Below, one piece after another: positions 1-8,611 of a stretch of 64,000 bases of DNA; position 1 is the first letter of the stretch, and each line of letters starts with the position of its first letter. The notes under the pieces are model-generated. The model was not told the origin of the DNA, did not search any database, and was given only the letters and a program-made list of their open reading frames with translations. This DNA is from Bacillus sp. T33-2 (GTDB lineage: Bacteria > Bacillota > Bacilli > Bacillales > Cytobacillaceae), in assembly GCF_002860205.1 (NCBI RefSeq), contig NZ_PGVB01000012.1, positions 1 through 64,000 of the forward strand. The letters are read 5' to 3'. Made by a program: the position numbers and the translations under genes.

Positions 1-165
1 TACTCCTTTTTTCATGCCTTAAAAGTCTTGGGGCATAAGGGCTGAGATTTATGAAATTCATTCTATGAATTAGAAAATAATCTTACATTCTGATTATTAC
101 AAAGTAAAGAAATAAATCCCTGAATTTTGACAAATTTCCGAAGATTTTTTCATTGCCACTAAAAG

Positions 166-194
166 ATACAAAAAAAATGGCAAAGCGCTGTCAA
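166..194 (-). promoter_or_regulatory. Candidate CcpA (cre)-controlled promoter reading leftward out of the window
   Basis: GCAAAGCGCTGTCA at 180-193 is close to the Bacillus cre consensus TGAAAGCGNTNNCA. On the minus strand a perfect TTGACA (-35) at 189-194 overlaps it, the same arrangement as the glpF promoter at 32096-32124. The -10 is weak (TTGTAT at 166-171, 17-base spacer). A minus-strand ATG with reading MKKGV lies at 14-16, so the promoter probably serves a gene that begins at the left edge. Apart from this site I see nothing in bases 17-226. Confidence 0.45.
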
Positions 195-226
195 AATTGC
201 ATGACAACACTGTAACCGTTAAAGAA

Positions 227-1108
227 TCAAGCCTGTGCTGTTATGGGATGTTTAAAATTTGAGGGGAAAACAATTTCACGTTTATTTTTTACAAATAATA
301 CCTCACTGCCATGAAAGGGCTGGCTTTGCAGATTGGCAGTTTCGCAGTCAGGGGTGAAATGGAAGACAATTTTACGTGTATCCTCTGTCGCAACTGTGTT
401 TAAAATACTTTCAATGTTAAATTCCGAGGTACCTATGATATCAAAAAGGTGCAGCTCGTCGTTATCATTCTTGCAAATTACGATAACTTTATCATCCTCC
501 AGATAATATATGTCATCATGAAATACGTTTATAGCATAAAACATTAATAGTTCCTGCGTATTTTCAGAACCAAATTGATGGGAAACTGGCTGTCTTTCAG
601 AACTCGTTTGATGTATAAACTGCAAATCTTCATCTTTCAATCCACTGAGTTTCCGTATGCCTTGGATCTTACTATAGTTTTTTATGAAATCCATCGCAAA
701 TTGAGTCTCTTCCATAGCCTTAAACCCGAATTTCGGATAATATTCCAAAACGTTATGATTGGCGAATAGATAGATTAGATCATATGAATCCTCGTATTCT
801 TCGAGTATTTCATTCATCAATCTCCTGGACAACCCCCTGTCACGATAGGCAGGGTGTGTCATGACTGTACCAATTTGCAAGGCGCGCCTTTTTTGACCGC
901 TAATAACCAAATCGACCTTGTTAACTGAAACATTCGCCACAATTTTATCCCCATCCACAATGGAGAATGGTATATATTTATCAGTCCAATACCCGTCCTG
1001 GTACCAGCTTTCAAAGCTGATGCCAAATATGTGACCCGCAAGTTCATTAAAACTTCTCCGCAGATGATCTTGATCGTGGTAGGCATTTATAAATTGTAAT
1101 CCTGGCAT
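227..1108 (-). CDS. GNAT family N-acetyltransferase
   Basis: A 293-residue cytosolic protein of the GCN5-related N-acetyltransferase fold, which moves an acetyl group from acetyl-CoA to an amine; the substrate cannot be told from sequence. The N-terminal half carries the fold: the stretch ending LQIGTVMTHPAYRDRGLSRR contains the acetyl-CoA pyrophosphate-binding R/Q-x-x-G-x-G/A type loop, followed by NHNVLEYYPKFGF near the end of the domain. The last 130 residues are an extra C-terminal domain, as in larger Bacillus GNATs (Eis-like or YitI-like layouts). The start is supported by AGAGGGGG eight bases upstream. It is transcribed alone, away from the Mn catalase. Confident in family, not in function. 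Confidence 0.85.
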   Translation of the reverse strand: MPGLQFINAYHDQDHLRRSFNELAGHIFGISFESWYQDGYWTDKYIPFSIVDGDKIVANVSVNKVDLVISGQKRRALQIGTVMTHPAYRDRGLSRRLMNEILEEYEDSYDLIYLFANHNVLEYYPKFGFKAMEETQFAMDFIKNYSKIQGIRKLSGLKDEDLQFIHQTSSERQPVSHQFGSENTQELLMFYAINVFHDDIYYLEDDKVIVICKNDNDELHLFDIIGTSEFNIESILNTVATEDTRKIVFHFTPDCETANLQSQPFHGSEVLFVKNKREIVFPSNFKHPITAQA

Positions 1109-1329
1109 TCGTTTTTCCCCCTCTTTGCTTCCTGGTCCGAAGTTTCACACCTATTTTGAGCCCGCCTGGCATTTTTGTCAATTGATTCCTTTAAAATAGA
1201 ACAACCCATTCATTATCGGGGTATCCTGTTGTACATTATACATGGGACATTTCACTCATCCAGCCAATAATGAATACTTTAAACCGTATCGATCCTTAAA
1301 GAAAAATATTGGTGGGAAGGTGAGTCCTA

Positions 1330-2202
1330 TTGTTTTATCATGTTAAGGAATTGCAGTACCATGCTAAACCGGAAAGGCCGGATCCGTTGTTCGCCAGGAA
1401 GCTTCAGGAAATACTAGGCGGACAATTTGGAGAAATGACAGTAGCCATGCAGTATTTGTTCCAGGGCCTGAATACCCGTGAGCATGGAAAATACCGGGAT
1501 TTATTGATGGATACGGCCACTGAAGAATTTGCACATATAGAAATGCTTGCGACGATGATTGCACGTCTGCTTGAAAACGCACCGATAGGGGATCAGGAAG
1601 TGGCGGCACAAGATCCGGTTGTCGGGGCGATCCTGAGCGGCATGAATCCCCAGCACGTAATCGTTTCCGGATTGGGTGCCTTGCCATCTGACAGCAATGG
1701 CTATCGGTGGAGGGCCGATTTTATTATTTCCAGCGGGAATTTATTAGCTGACTTCCGGTCTAATCTTGAAAAAGAATCCCATGGCAGATTACAGACCGTC
1801 AGATTGTTTGAAGAAACCACTGACCCGGGTGTAAAGGATATGCTACAATTTCTTATTTCGCGCGACACGATGCACCAGAATCAATGGTATGCGGCGATTT
1901 GTGAGCTTGAATCGAAATCAAACATTGTTGTTCCAAGCACCTTCCCGCCTCAATGTGATAAACCGGAGTTCTCCCATACCTTTTTTAACCTGTCTAGAGG
2001 CGAGCAAAGTGCTGCGGGCCGTTGGGCACATGGGCCAAGCATGGATAGCACTGGTTATTTCAGGTATGTTGCAAACCCACGGCCTTACGGCGATCCGCCT
2101 GTTCTACCACCAGCACCTTGTTATGCACATGATACGCCGCCAGACGCCCTCCGGAATCCGGAACCAAATGTCGAACCACATATTGAACCTCATTTAGGAT
2201 GA
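1330..2202 (+). CDS. Manganese catalase family protein
   Basis: A 290-residue non-haem catalase that disproportionates H2O2 at a dimanganese centre in a four-helix bundle. Candidate metal ligands are visible in order: E near residue 35 (QFGEMTVAMQYLFQG), E/H of TATEEFAHIEMLATM around 66-70, then E of LEKESHGR and H of SRDTMHQNQWYAAI. This is the order seen in Bacillus YdbD and spore-coat CotJC-type enzymes. The start is TTG, preceded by GGAAGGTGAG at good spacing. The C-terminal tail is proline-rich, as is common for the YdbD type. It forms a single-gene unit closed by a strong terminator. No PerR box was recognised upstream. Confidence 0.92.
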   Translation: MFYHVKELQYHAKPERPDPLFARKLQEILGGQFGEMTVAMQYLFQGLNTREHGKYRDLLMDTATEEFAHIEMLATMIARLLENAPIGDQEVAAQDPVVGAILSGMNPQHVIVSGLGALPSDSNGYRWRADFIISSGNLLADFRSNLEKESHGRLQTVRLFEETTDPGVKDMLQFLISRDTMHQNQWYAAICELESKSNIVVPSTFPPQCDKPEFSHTFFNLSRGEQSAAGRWAHGPSMDSTGYFRYVANPRPYGDPPVLPPAPCYAHDTPPDALRNPEPNVEPHIEPHLG

Positions 2203-2215
2203 TTTTTAGAGGACA

Positions 2216-2254
2216 CGAAAGGCATCCTTATTGGAAGGATGCCTTTCGTTTTTT
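2216..2254 (+). terminator. Rho-independent terminator of the Mn catalase gene
   Basis: The inverted repeat CGAAAGGCATCCTT / AAGGATGCCTTTCG (2216-2229 and 2235-2248) has a short loop and is followed by a run of T. Confidence 0.9.
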
Positions 2255-2270
2255 ACTATGGAGAACCACT

Positions 2271-2395
2271 TTTCTTGAGTCCTGCACATTTTTTTCGCCT
2301 CTATTGGCAGAAATTTTCTTGACTCCTGCACGCTTTTTCGTGCGCCTAATCGCCCCTATTGCATTTCCTTGACCCAACACTCTGTGCGCAAGCTA
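2271..2395. repeat. Degenerate tandem intergenic repeat, about 45 bp per unit
   Basis: Two clear copies and a third decayed copy lie between the Mn catalase terminator and the ABC permease. Copy 1 (from 2271) begins TTTCTTGAGTCCTGCACATT and ends CGCCTCTATTG. Copy 2 (from 2314) begins TTTCTTGACTCCTGCACGCT and ends CGCCCCTATTG. Copy 3 (from about 2364) keeps only TTCCTTGACCCAACACTCTG. There is no reading frame or ribosome binding site. Its function is unknown. Confidence 0.6.
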
Positions 2396-2406
2396 CCCTT
2401 TTCTTC

Positions 2407-3249
2407 TCAATGAATCTGGCTCTCAAATAGTGCGTTTCTTTGATTAAATTTGGTTATGATCTTCAGTAAAAAAATATTGCCGATCAGCAAGCCGGTCCCG
2501 ACAAGAAATAGAATAAGGGGGCTGAGAAAAAATAAACCGCTGGCCTGGCTGATGATTATTCCCACGACAGGCAGGATCATAATCCCGCCAAACTGTTGTG
2601 CCTCCTGGAATGATTTTACGTTTGCCGATACAAAAACATTTAAGACAATATTAAAAAGGACCAGTGCGGGCATTACCCAAAACATCAATAAAAGCCAGGT
2701 GGCATTTACAAATAGAATCTCCCCGAAAAAGGGAAAAGCAATCAGATTAACTACTGCAATATTTATAATATAAGTACCAAAAGTAATCAATAATGACGGA
2801 ATTAACGAAGCCAGTACCTTGCCCAAAAATAAATCAATGATGGATATAGGCGCAAATAACAAGGTTTCTAAAGTATTCCTCTCTTTTTCCCCTGCAAAGC
2901 TGTTTGAAGATGTGACAAGCGAGTTGACGATTGCTGCCATTAAAAAGAATGGAATGAGCATGAAATTTAAAAAGAAATAGGTAAACTTAGCACCCAGTGT
3001 CGGCAGCGCAACAAGAGTATCCCTCATTTCATCATTAGGAAAGCTTTTGATGAATGAGTTTATTGGTTTTTCTATATCCTGGGCGGAACTTGAGATCAAT
3101 TCAGTATGCAGGCCGATGTAAGTTATTGCTGTTGGAAAAATGATACACAGTACGAAAGAAAGAATCATCATAGGCACCCACACCTTTGTGGAAACAAATG
3201 CAGCTCTTATATCCTTTTCTGCTATAGCTTTTACAAGTGCTTTATTCAT
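2407..3249 (-). CDS. ABC transporter permease (ABC-2/NatB-like)
   Basis: A 280-residue membrane protein with about six hydrophobic segments (near residues 21-45, 95-120, 145-170, 175-200, 205-230 and 240-265). The cytosolic motif SNSFAGEKERNTLETLLFAP is the hallmark coupling region of ABC-2 export permeases such as NatB. Its ATG overlaps the TGA stop of the upstream ATPase gene (ATGA), so the two are translationally coupled and form one exporter. The substrate is unknown. A LytTR regulator and sensor kinase lie just upstream on the same strand, which recalls the NatK-NatR-NatA-NatB arrangement of Bacillus subtilis. Confidence 0.85.
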   Translation of the reverse strand: MNKALVKAIAEKDIRAAFVSTKVWVPMMILSFVLCIIFPTAITYIGLHTELISSSAQDIEKPINSFIKSFPNDEMRDTLVALPTLGAKFTYFFLNFMLIPFFLMAAIVNSLVTSSNSFAGEKERNTLETLLFAPISIIDLFLGKVLASLIPSLLITFGTYIINIAVVNLIAFPFFGEILFVNATWLLLMFWVMPALVLFNIVLNVFVSANVKSFQEAQQFGGIMILPVVGIIISQASGLFFLSPLILFLVGTGLLIGNIFLLKIITKFNQRNALFESQIH

Positions 3250-4151
3250 TGGACACCACCCCTTATCTTAAAATAAATGGATTCAAGACTTCTATTTTGA
3301 ATTTCACAGGAATGCACCCATGATTCTTCAAGAATCAGGCGCAACAGGGGTGTAATTTCCTCTTTAGAATTCAAGGTAAATTCGAGTTGATTTTCTCCCC
3401 TTGCCGCATACGCATATCCTTTGTAAATTTCACGGGTTGCAGGCTTCAAGCCGGTTTCTAGTAATAATTTGACTTGAGTTACATACTTCTCCTCCAGCTC
3501 GCGTCTCGTTCCTTTTTCAATGATTCTCCCATTATTTAAAAATAGAAATGAATCACATACACTCTCAAGCTGGTGCAGTACATGGGAACAAATAAGGATT
3601 GTAACTTTTTCCTGTTTATTGACCATTCCCAAGTAATGCATGACAGCATTGATCCCTTCCGGGTCCAATCCGTTCGTCGGTTCATCCAGGAACAATAAAC
3701 TTGGTTTATGCAACAGCGCCTTCGCAAGCGAAATCCTTTTTTTCATACCGGTGGAAAAAGTACCTACCAGCTGATCTTTATGGGCAGTCATATCAAACTG
3801 CTCCAGCAAATACTCAATTCTCTTTTTGTCAGCGGCACCATATATTTTAGAAAAAAACACGAGATTATCCCATGCACTCATGTCGTGGTAAAGCGAGGCA
3901 CTTTCGGTTACAATGCCGGCTTTTTTCCTGATTTCATTCCCATCAGTTTTTGGATTATATCCCAGAACACTCATTTCTCCGCCAGTTGCATCGATCACTC
4001 CATTTAAAAGTCGAATGATTGTTGTCTTCCCCGCACCATTTGGGCCGAGTAGCCCATTGATCGTTCCCTCTTGAATAGAAAAAGACACATCTGTCAATAT
4101 AGCCCGCCCATTAAAACTTTTATGTACATCATTCACTTCGATGATATTCAC
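3246..4151 (-). CDS. ABC transporter ATP-binding protein
   Basis: The nucleotide-binding subunit partnering the downstream permease. In order: Walker A GPNGAGKTT, a Q-loop region replaced by GIVTESASLYHDMS, the signature FSTGMKKRISLAKALL, Walker B SLLFLDEPTNGLDPEG, and H-loop ICSHVLHQLE. The last 90 residues form the accessory domain found in NatA/YhaQ-type exporters. The longest frame opens at a TTG at 4178 without a ribosome site. The GTG at 4151 (protein then starts NIIEVNDVHKSF) has GGGGGGAG seven bases upstream and is preferred, giving 301 residues. Confidence 0.9.
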   Translation of the reverse strand: MNIIEVNDVHKSFNGRAILTDVSFSIQEGTINGLLGPNGAGKTTIIRLLNGVIDATGGEMSVLGYNPKTDGNEIRKKAGIVTESASLYHDMSAWDNLVFFSKIYGAADKKRIEYLLEQFDMTAHKDQLVGTFSTGMKKRISLAKALLHKPSLLFLDEPTNGLDPEGINAVMHYLGMVNKQEKVTILICSHVLHQLESVCDSFLFLNNGRIIEKGTRRELEEKYVTQVKLLLETGLKPATREIYKGYAYAARGENQLEFTLNSKEEITPLLRLILEESWVHSCEIQNRSLESIYFKIRGGVQ

Positions 4152-4320
4152 AAATCTTCTCCCCCCTTTGGTAGTCAATTAGAAGACGGTTGAACAGTTT
4201 ATTTTGTTCAATCAAATTTAAGAAATAAAAAAAAGCAGTGATACGTTCCTTCTTTTACATTATTTAACATTTTTATTCAAATCACTAAACATATGAATAT
4301 ACCATTGAGTGAATCGGCAC

Positions 4321-4359
4321 ATATAGAAAACGCTCCCGGGCCAGGAGGGTTTTCTATAT
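4321..4359 (-). terminator. Terminator of the LytTR regulator gene
   Basis: A 16-base stem with one mismatch (ATATAGAAAACGCTCC / GGAGGGTTTTCTATAT) and a 7-base loop lies just after the regulator's stop codon. It lacks a long T run but is strongly base-paired, and it separates the regulator from the ABC exporter genes. Confidence 0.65.
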
Positions 4360-4382
4360 CTTCAATACTAAATTGTAATGGA

Positions 4383-5093
4383 TTAAATCGATTTATAGTG
4401 CTGTAATTCACCTAATTTTTGCCTTGATACTTTTGCTGTCTTATCGTACCCATTAAAATGCGCCCGATAGCTTTGCCCGCATGCTTCAATAATTATTAAA
4501 TGGTCCATGTTTATTATGTATGACCTATGGCTTGCCATGAAACGGGAATCAAGCAGATTATCTAGGTTGGCAAGTGTTTCGTTCGTTTCAAATAATTTAT
4601 GCCATGTGTGAACGACTGATTTGCGGTCGAACCTTTCAATGAAAAGGATATCATTAAAGGGAACAAAAATGATGCTGTGCTGATGCCTGATCATTAGATC
4701 CTTTTTAGGAGCAGTCACTTTATCTGCAGTTCGATTGAAAGCCTGTGCAGCCCGGTCTAATGCTGAATATAGCCTGTTTCTCTCGATTGGTTTCAGAATA
4801 TAGTCAAGTGCTCTGACCTCAAAGGCTTCTAAAGCATAATCATCGGAACCGGTTATAAAAATCACCTGCAACCCAGGATGAAAGTCAATGCACGACTTAA
4901 TTGCATCCATCCCATTAAGCATGGGCAAACCAATATCAACCAGTGCCAAATCTGGTTTTTCTGTGACTATTTTTTGAATTAACTCTTCACCGTCAGTTGC
5001 CTCAGCAACAATTTCATAATTAGGCAGGCTCTGGATAAAATATTTTAACAACTTTCTTGACGATAAATCATCCTCTGCTATTAAAACCTTCAA
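4383..5093 (-). CDS. LytTR-family response regulator
   Basis: A 236-residue DNA-binding response regulator. The receiver domain covers residues 1-118, with acidic pocket EDD near residue 7, phospho-acceptor D in LALVDIGLP near 53, T in FITGSD and K in ILKPIERN near 107. A LytTR DNA-binding domain occupies about 135-232 (the stretch IIFVPFNDILFIERFDRKSV and the motif FMASHRSYIINMDHL). The start is TTG at 5093, with GGGGG nine bases upstream. LytTR regulators usually act on exporters, bacteriocin or cell-envelope genes. The ABC exporter downstream is a plausible target, and the hybrid kinase upstream, 139 bases away, a plausible partner. Confidence 0.9.
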   Translation of the reverse strand: MKVLIAEDDLSSRKLLKYFIQSLPNYEIVAEATDGEELIQKIVTEKPDLALVDIGLPMLNGMDAIKSCIDFHPGLQVIFITGSDDYALEAFEVRALDYILKPIERNRLYSALDRAAQAFNRTADKVTAPKKDLMIRHQHSIIFVPFNDILFIERFDRKSVVHTWHKLFETNETLANLDNLLDSRFMASHRSYIINMDHLIIIEACGQSYRAHFNGYDKTAKVSRQKLGELQHYKSI

Positions 5094-5232
5094 AACATAA
5101 ATCCCCCTTGTTAAAGGTCTGGTCAGTAATCGTCAGGGACATGTTTGCTAACAAACATAAAAACTATAATAATATGTTTTAACTTAATATAAAAGATACA
5201 AATGGTTCAATTTATAATATTCCCACTAAATT

Positions 5233-7539
5233 TTACTTGGTAATTCGGTTAATTACTGACAAAAACTCGCTTATATTTATAGGTTTTGTCAAATAATCCC
5301 CAAATCCTTTGTGTAGTGCATTTTGAATATCCTGAGGCATGGCATTGGCACTTACCGCTATCACTGGAATATTTTTCGTCTGCTCCATCGTTTTTAAAAT
5401 ATCAAAAACATCAAAGCCGTGAATGTCTGGCAGGTTGATATCCAGCAGTATCAGATCAATTTTTTTTTGTCCCGCAATCTTTATCCCGTCGTATCCATTC
5501 CGTGCTGAAACTAAATGATATCCTGATTTAGAATCAAATAGTTTTTTGACCAGCATCAAATTGGCATCATTGTCCTCTATATATAGAACATTTATCTCAA
5601 CGCCACCATTGGTTTTTGAATAATTGTGTTTGTCTTCATAAACGTGAATGCCGCTTTCAGTCTGGGTAAAAACAGGTACAGTGAACCAGAAATCACTTCC
5701 CATACCCTTCGTGCTTGCTACACCGATACGTCCTCCCATTAGCTCTACAAACTGTTTTACCAGCGACAGTCCGATTCCGGTGCCCTCTACCTTTGTACCT
5801 TTAATCCGATAAAAAGGTATGAATACTTTTTTATATTCATCTGAAGTAAATCCTTCACCTGTATCAATTACGTGGATAAACAGGTCTTGACCTTTTATCA
5901 GGCACGAAATGGTTACTTCACCATTCATACGATTATATTTTATTGCATTATCTAGGAGATTTATGATGACTTGTTTAAGCCGGACGGGGTCTGCCATAAC
6001 CGAAATATTATTATTGTGGTCTAAGCGCGTTTCAATGAATGGTCCACCAGGGCTGTCCTTTTGAATAGTTGCATCTTTAATTGAAACATTCTTTTGTTTC
6101 GCGAGTGGCTGTACAATATTGATACATTCCTTTAGGATACAGTTAAAATCAACGCCATCAAGATTAACCTTTAGTTTGCCGGTTTCGATTCTTGATAAAT
6201 CCAGAATTTCATTTATGAGACTTAACAGATGCCTGCCGCCATTAAGAATCTCCTGGACAAACTGCTGTTGTTCTTGATCGAGGGATGGATCCAGTTCCAA
6301 AAGCTGAGCAAAACCAAGAATGCCATTCAGGGGGGTTCGCAATTCATGGCTCATGTTAGACAGAAAGTCCGATTTTGCGATGTTTGCTTTTTCAGCCTCT
6401 TCCTTGGCTTGAATAATCGATTTTTCCATTGTTTTTCTTACAGTGACGTCCCGAAATTCCCATAGATTACCAACACTTTTATTTTCTGTTCTAAAAGGAA
6501 AGTAGTTGCATTGAATGATGCGCCCTTCATCTGTTTCTATTTCTTTTGAAACTTTTTTGCGATTTGAAACGGTGGCCTTGATTGTTTCTTCACTAAAAAA
6601 GCTGTGCAATTTTATAACATTCTGACCAATGTATGAATCAATGCTGTCTTTCAATCCAAACATATCATGGGAACGCTTATTCATGAGCGTGATTGTTCTA
6701 TTACAGTCAGTCGCAATGATCCCGTTGTCTAATATATTTAATAGTGTCTTTTGAAACGAATATGATTCCATCAGTCTTCTTTCTTGCTCTCTATGTAGAG
6801 TAATATCTGAAAAAGACATGAGCGCGGCTATTTCACCATTCGCTGACACAGGCAGCGGTTTTGAATTGAGTGAAACCCACCTGACGCGTTGATCCGCTCC
6901 TTTTACACCAAGCACCACATCGTTAAAAGCAACACCGGTTTCCTGGGTAACAAATCCGGGCAGGTCGTCATAAGGCAGCGTTGATCCATCGGATGAAATG
7001 AACTCAAAAGTCGGCTGGCCCGGCATTGGATGTTCATCATTTATAGATAGGTCAATACCGAGAATTTTGGCAGCATTATCATTTAAAGTTGTAATTTTTT
7101 TGCCTCTTTCAACGATAAGAATTCCTTCTGACATTGTATTCAGGACCGTGCGGTATAAATTTTCCTTCTTGCGAATTTCCTCAAACACTTTTTTCTGCCC
7201 GGAGGTATCGATACAAGCGCCAATAACTTCGACTACTTCACCGTTATCAAAAACAGGACTTAAAGAAGCAATGTAATCAATGCTGTTTATTGAACTTTCA
7301 TACTGGGCAATCTGTCCTGACCACGCTCTATCATAGAATACGAGTTTTTGGTCAGCAATATTGCTTGCCTGGAAATCATGCAGTGTTTTCCCGACTATAT
7401 CATCCGAAGTTAAACCCATCCTGGCAAGGAGCTCTCCATGGATAAAGGTATGGATAAACTGATTCCCATGCTTGATAAATTTGAATACCATCCCATGATT
7501 TTCAACATTATATTGTGAAATTTCAGTACACTGATTCAC
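5233..7539 (-). CDS. Hybrid sensor histidine kinase, three PAS domains plus receiver
   Basis: A 768-residue kinase with no transmembrane segment, so probably cytosolic. Domains in order: PAS about 15-115, PAS about 122-250 (LNTMSEGILIVERGKKITTL), PAS about 258-375 (LLNILDNGIIATDCNRTITL), HisKA about 380-455 with phospho-histidine near residue 397 (SNMSHELRTPLNGILGF), HATPase_c about 500-625 (N-box LLDNAIKYN, G boxes DTGEGFTSD and GTGIGLSLVK), and a C-terminal receiver about 645-768 with acceptor D in LILLDINLPDIHGFD and K in DYLTKPINI. Hybrid kinases are less common in Bacillaceae than simple kinases. The usual Hpt relay partner is not encoded intact nearby, though an Hpt-like fragment lies immediately upstream. 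The ATG follows AGGAGTG. Confidence 0.92.
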   Translation of the reverse strand: MNQCTEISQYNVENHGMVFKFIKHGNQFIHTFIHGELLARMGLTSDDIVGKTLHDFQASNIADQKLVFYDRAWSGQIAQYESSINSIDYIASLSPVFDNGEVVEVIGACIDTSGQKKVFEEIRKKENLYRTVLNTMSEGILIVERGKKITTLNDNAAKILGIDLSINDEHPMPGQPTFEFISSDGSTLPYDDLPGFVTQETGVAFNDVVLGVKGADQRVRWVSLNSKPLPVSANGEIAALMSFSDITLHREQERRLMESYSFQKTLLNILDNGIIATDCNRTITLMNKRSHDMFGLKDSIDSYIGQNVIKLHSFFSEETIKATVSNRKKVSKEIETDEGRIIQCNYFPFRTENKSVGNLWEFRDVTVRKTMEKSIIQAKEEAEKANIAKSDFLSNMSHELRTPLNGILGFAQLLELDPSLDQEQQQFVQEILNGGRHLLSLINEILDLSRIETGKLKVNLDGVDFNCILKECINIVQPLAKQKNVSIKDATIQKDSPGGPFIETRLDHNNNISVMADPVRLKQVIINLLDNAIKYNRMNGEVTISCLIKGQDLFIHVIDTGEGFTSDEYKKVFIPFYRIKGTKVEGTGIGLSLVKQFVELMGGRIGVASTKGMGSDFWFTVPVFTQTESGIHVYEDKHNYSKTNGGVEINVLYIEDNDANLMLVKKLFDSKSGYHLVSARNGYDGIKIAGQKKIDLILLDINLPDIHGFDVFDILKTMEQTKNIPVIAVSANAMPQDIQNALHKGFGDYLTKPINISEFLSVINRITK

Positions 7540-7620
7540 TTTACACTCCTATTATCATTGCAACTGGCTGCAATTCGATTGTTCTTACAAGTTCAGTTTT
7601 TAATATTGTATTTTTTTCAG

Positions 7621-7806
7621 TTATTTTGATCTTCCCATTGAGTATAATGTCCAGGACATAACTTTCAGACTATCCGCGGAGCGAAAGATTCCACCAAGGA
7701 TGTTGTCAATATCCTTCGGATTTGTCTCTAACATCACTAAATATTGAGTAATCTTCAACACATGTTCCCGGATTTCTGACAGAAATAGTTCAACCTGCTG
7801 CTCCAG
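7621..7806 (-). pseudogene. CheA P1 (Hpt)-like fragment, 61 codons, phospho-histidine replaced by Asp
   Basis: In the gap between the hybrid kinase and the DNA-binding protein, the minus strand reads 61 codons beginning EQQVELFLSEIREHVLKITQ and ending IFRSADSLKVMSWTLYSMGR plus SK and a TAA stop. This follows the start of CheA, where the P1 helices read like LFLxExxEHL, LExNPxD and IFRxAHTLKGMSxTM. The CheA phospho-histidine is Asp here, and the glycine after the lysine is Val. There is a good AGGAG at 7816-7820, but the codon at the right spacing is CTG (7804-7806), not ATG. The fragment stops where P1 would continue. Most likely it is a relic of a chemotaxis kinase gene; a small translated protein cannot be excluded. 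Confidence 0.6.
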
Positions 7807-7876
7807 TGGAAATCACTCCTGTCAACCTCAGGTAATTTAAAAATATGGAAAAAATATTTCTCGGCCGTCCAGAACA

Positions 7877-8476
7877 CTAACTATTGATTCTATCGGACAT
7901 CAATTTGCATCTCTCGTTATTAAGAGTCAACAGCCGGTTATATTTTTTTTCGACAGACCCATGCGACCTGTTCAGTATTTCAGCTATGCTTTTCAAAGGC
8001 AATCCGGATGATGCGAGTTGAATCAGCTGTTCTTCTTCCAAAACTGTCCAGGATCTATAGTTGTTCGCCTTCTTATTTTTTCGTTCCGCCTGTACCCAAT
8101 CCGGTTCAGGGGGAAGAGAGTTGCGAACAAGTTTTGAAAAATCTATTCTTTGTCTGTTCAACTCGGCCCATGCCCAGAATTCGTTAATATCAATAAAAGT
8201 AAATGTTTTTTTGTACCTCGTTACTTTTTTCTTAAACGGCAAGCCATGCCTGCTTGTCCATCCGATCACTGTATTCCTGTCTACACCCATAACTTTTGCC
8301 AATTCGCCTGCTGTGATCATCCCCGTACTATCAATCGTGGATGAAGTGCCCCTCTTCCTGATTAACGTCATTTCCAGTGACTTTGGGTTCCGTCCTAATT
8401 TTTCTGCGATTTTTTGCAATGAAAGGCTCCCCAAATTTTGTTCAATGTAAACCATTTCTTCCGTTGTGTATATCAT
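7877..8476 (-). CDS. DNA-binding protein with MerR-type and Myb/SANT-like helix-turn-helix segments
   Basis: A 199-residue protein with three apparent DNA-binding pieces. Residues 1-45 resemble a Myb/SANT-like repeat (YTTEEMVYIEQNLGSLSLQK then IAEKLGRNPKSLEMTLIRK). Residues 52-105 resemble an excisionase or MerR-like winged helix (MITAGELAKVMGVDRNTVIG). Residues 140-180 form a second Myb-like repeat (WTVLEEEQLIQLASSGLPLK then SIAEILNRSHGSVEKKY). This layout is typical of small Firmicute regulators and phage-derived DNA-binding proteins. It sits between kinase and chemotaxis genes on the same strand. Target and role are unknown. Confidence 0.7.
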   Translation of the reverse strand: MIYTTEEMVYIEQNLGSLSLQKIAEKLGRNPKSLEMTLIRKRGTSSTIDSTGMITAGELAKVMGVDRNTVIGWTSRHGLPFKKKVTRYKKTFTFIDINEFWAWAELNRQRIDFSKLVRNSLPPEPDWVQAERKNKKANNYRSWTVLEEEQLIQLASSGLPLKSIAEILNRSHGSVEKKYNRLLTLNNERCKLMSDRINS

Positions 8477-8611
8477 AAATGTTTGTTCCTTTCTAGCTTT
8501 TTCTGATTAATAGACAGAATCAATGACTTTGGCTTCAGACCAGCGACTGGCGTAATTTATCGTAAGCCCCAATTCTGCGTGAACTGGGGCCATATGCTTA
8601 AAATGCTTTAG

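Noticed and set aside
8566-8590. GCCCCAATT / AACTGGGGC stem after the chemoreceptor gene as a terminator
   Set aside because: One mismatch and no T run on the minus strand; may be a processing hairpin, but unsupported as a terminator.
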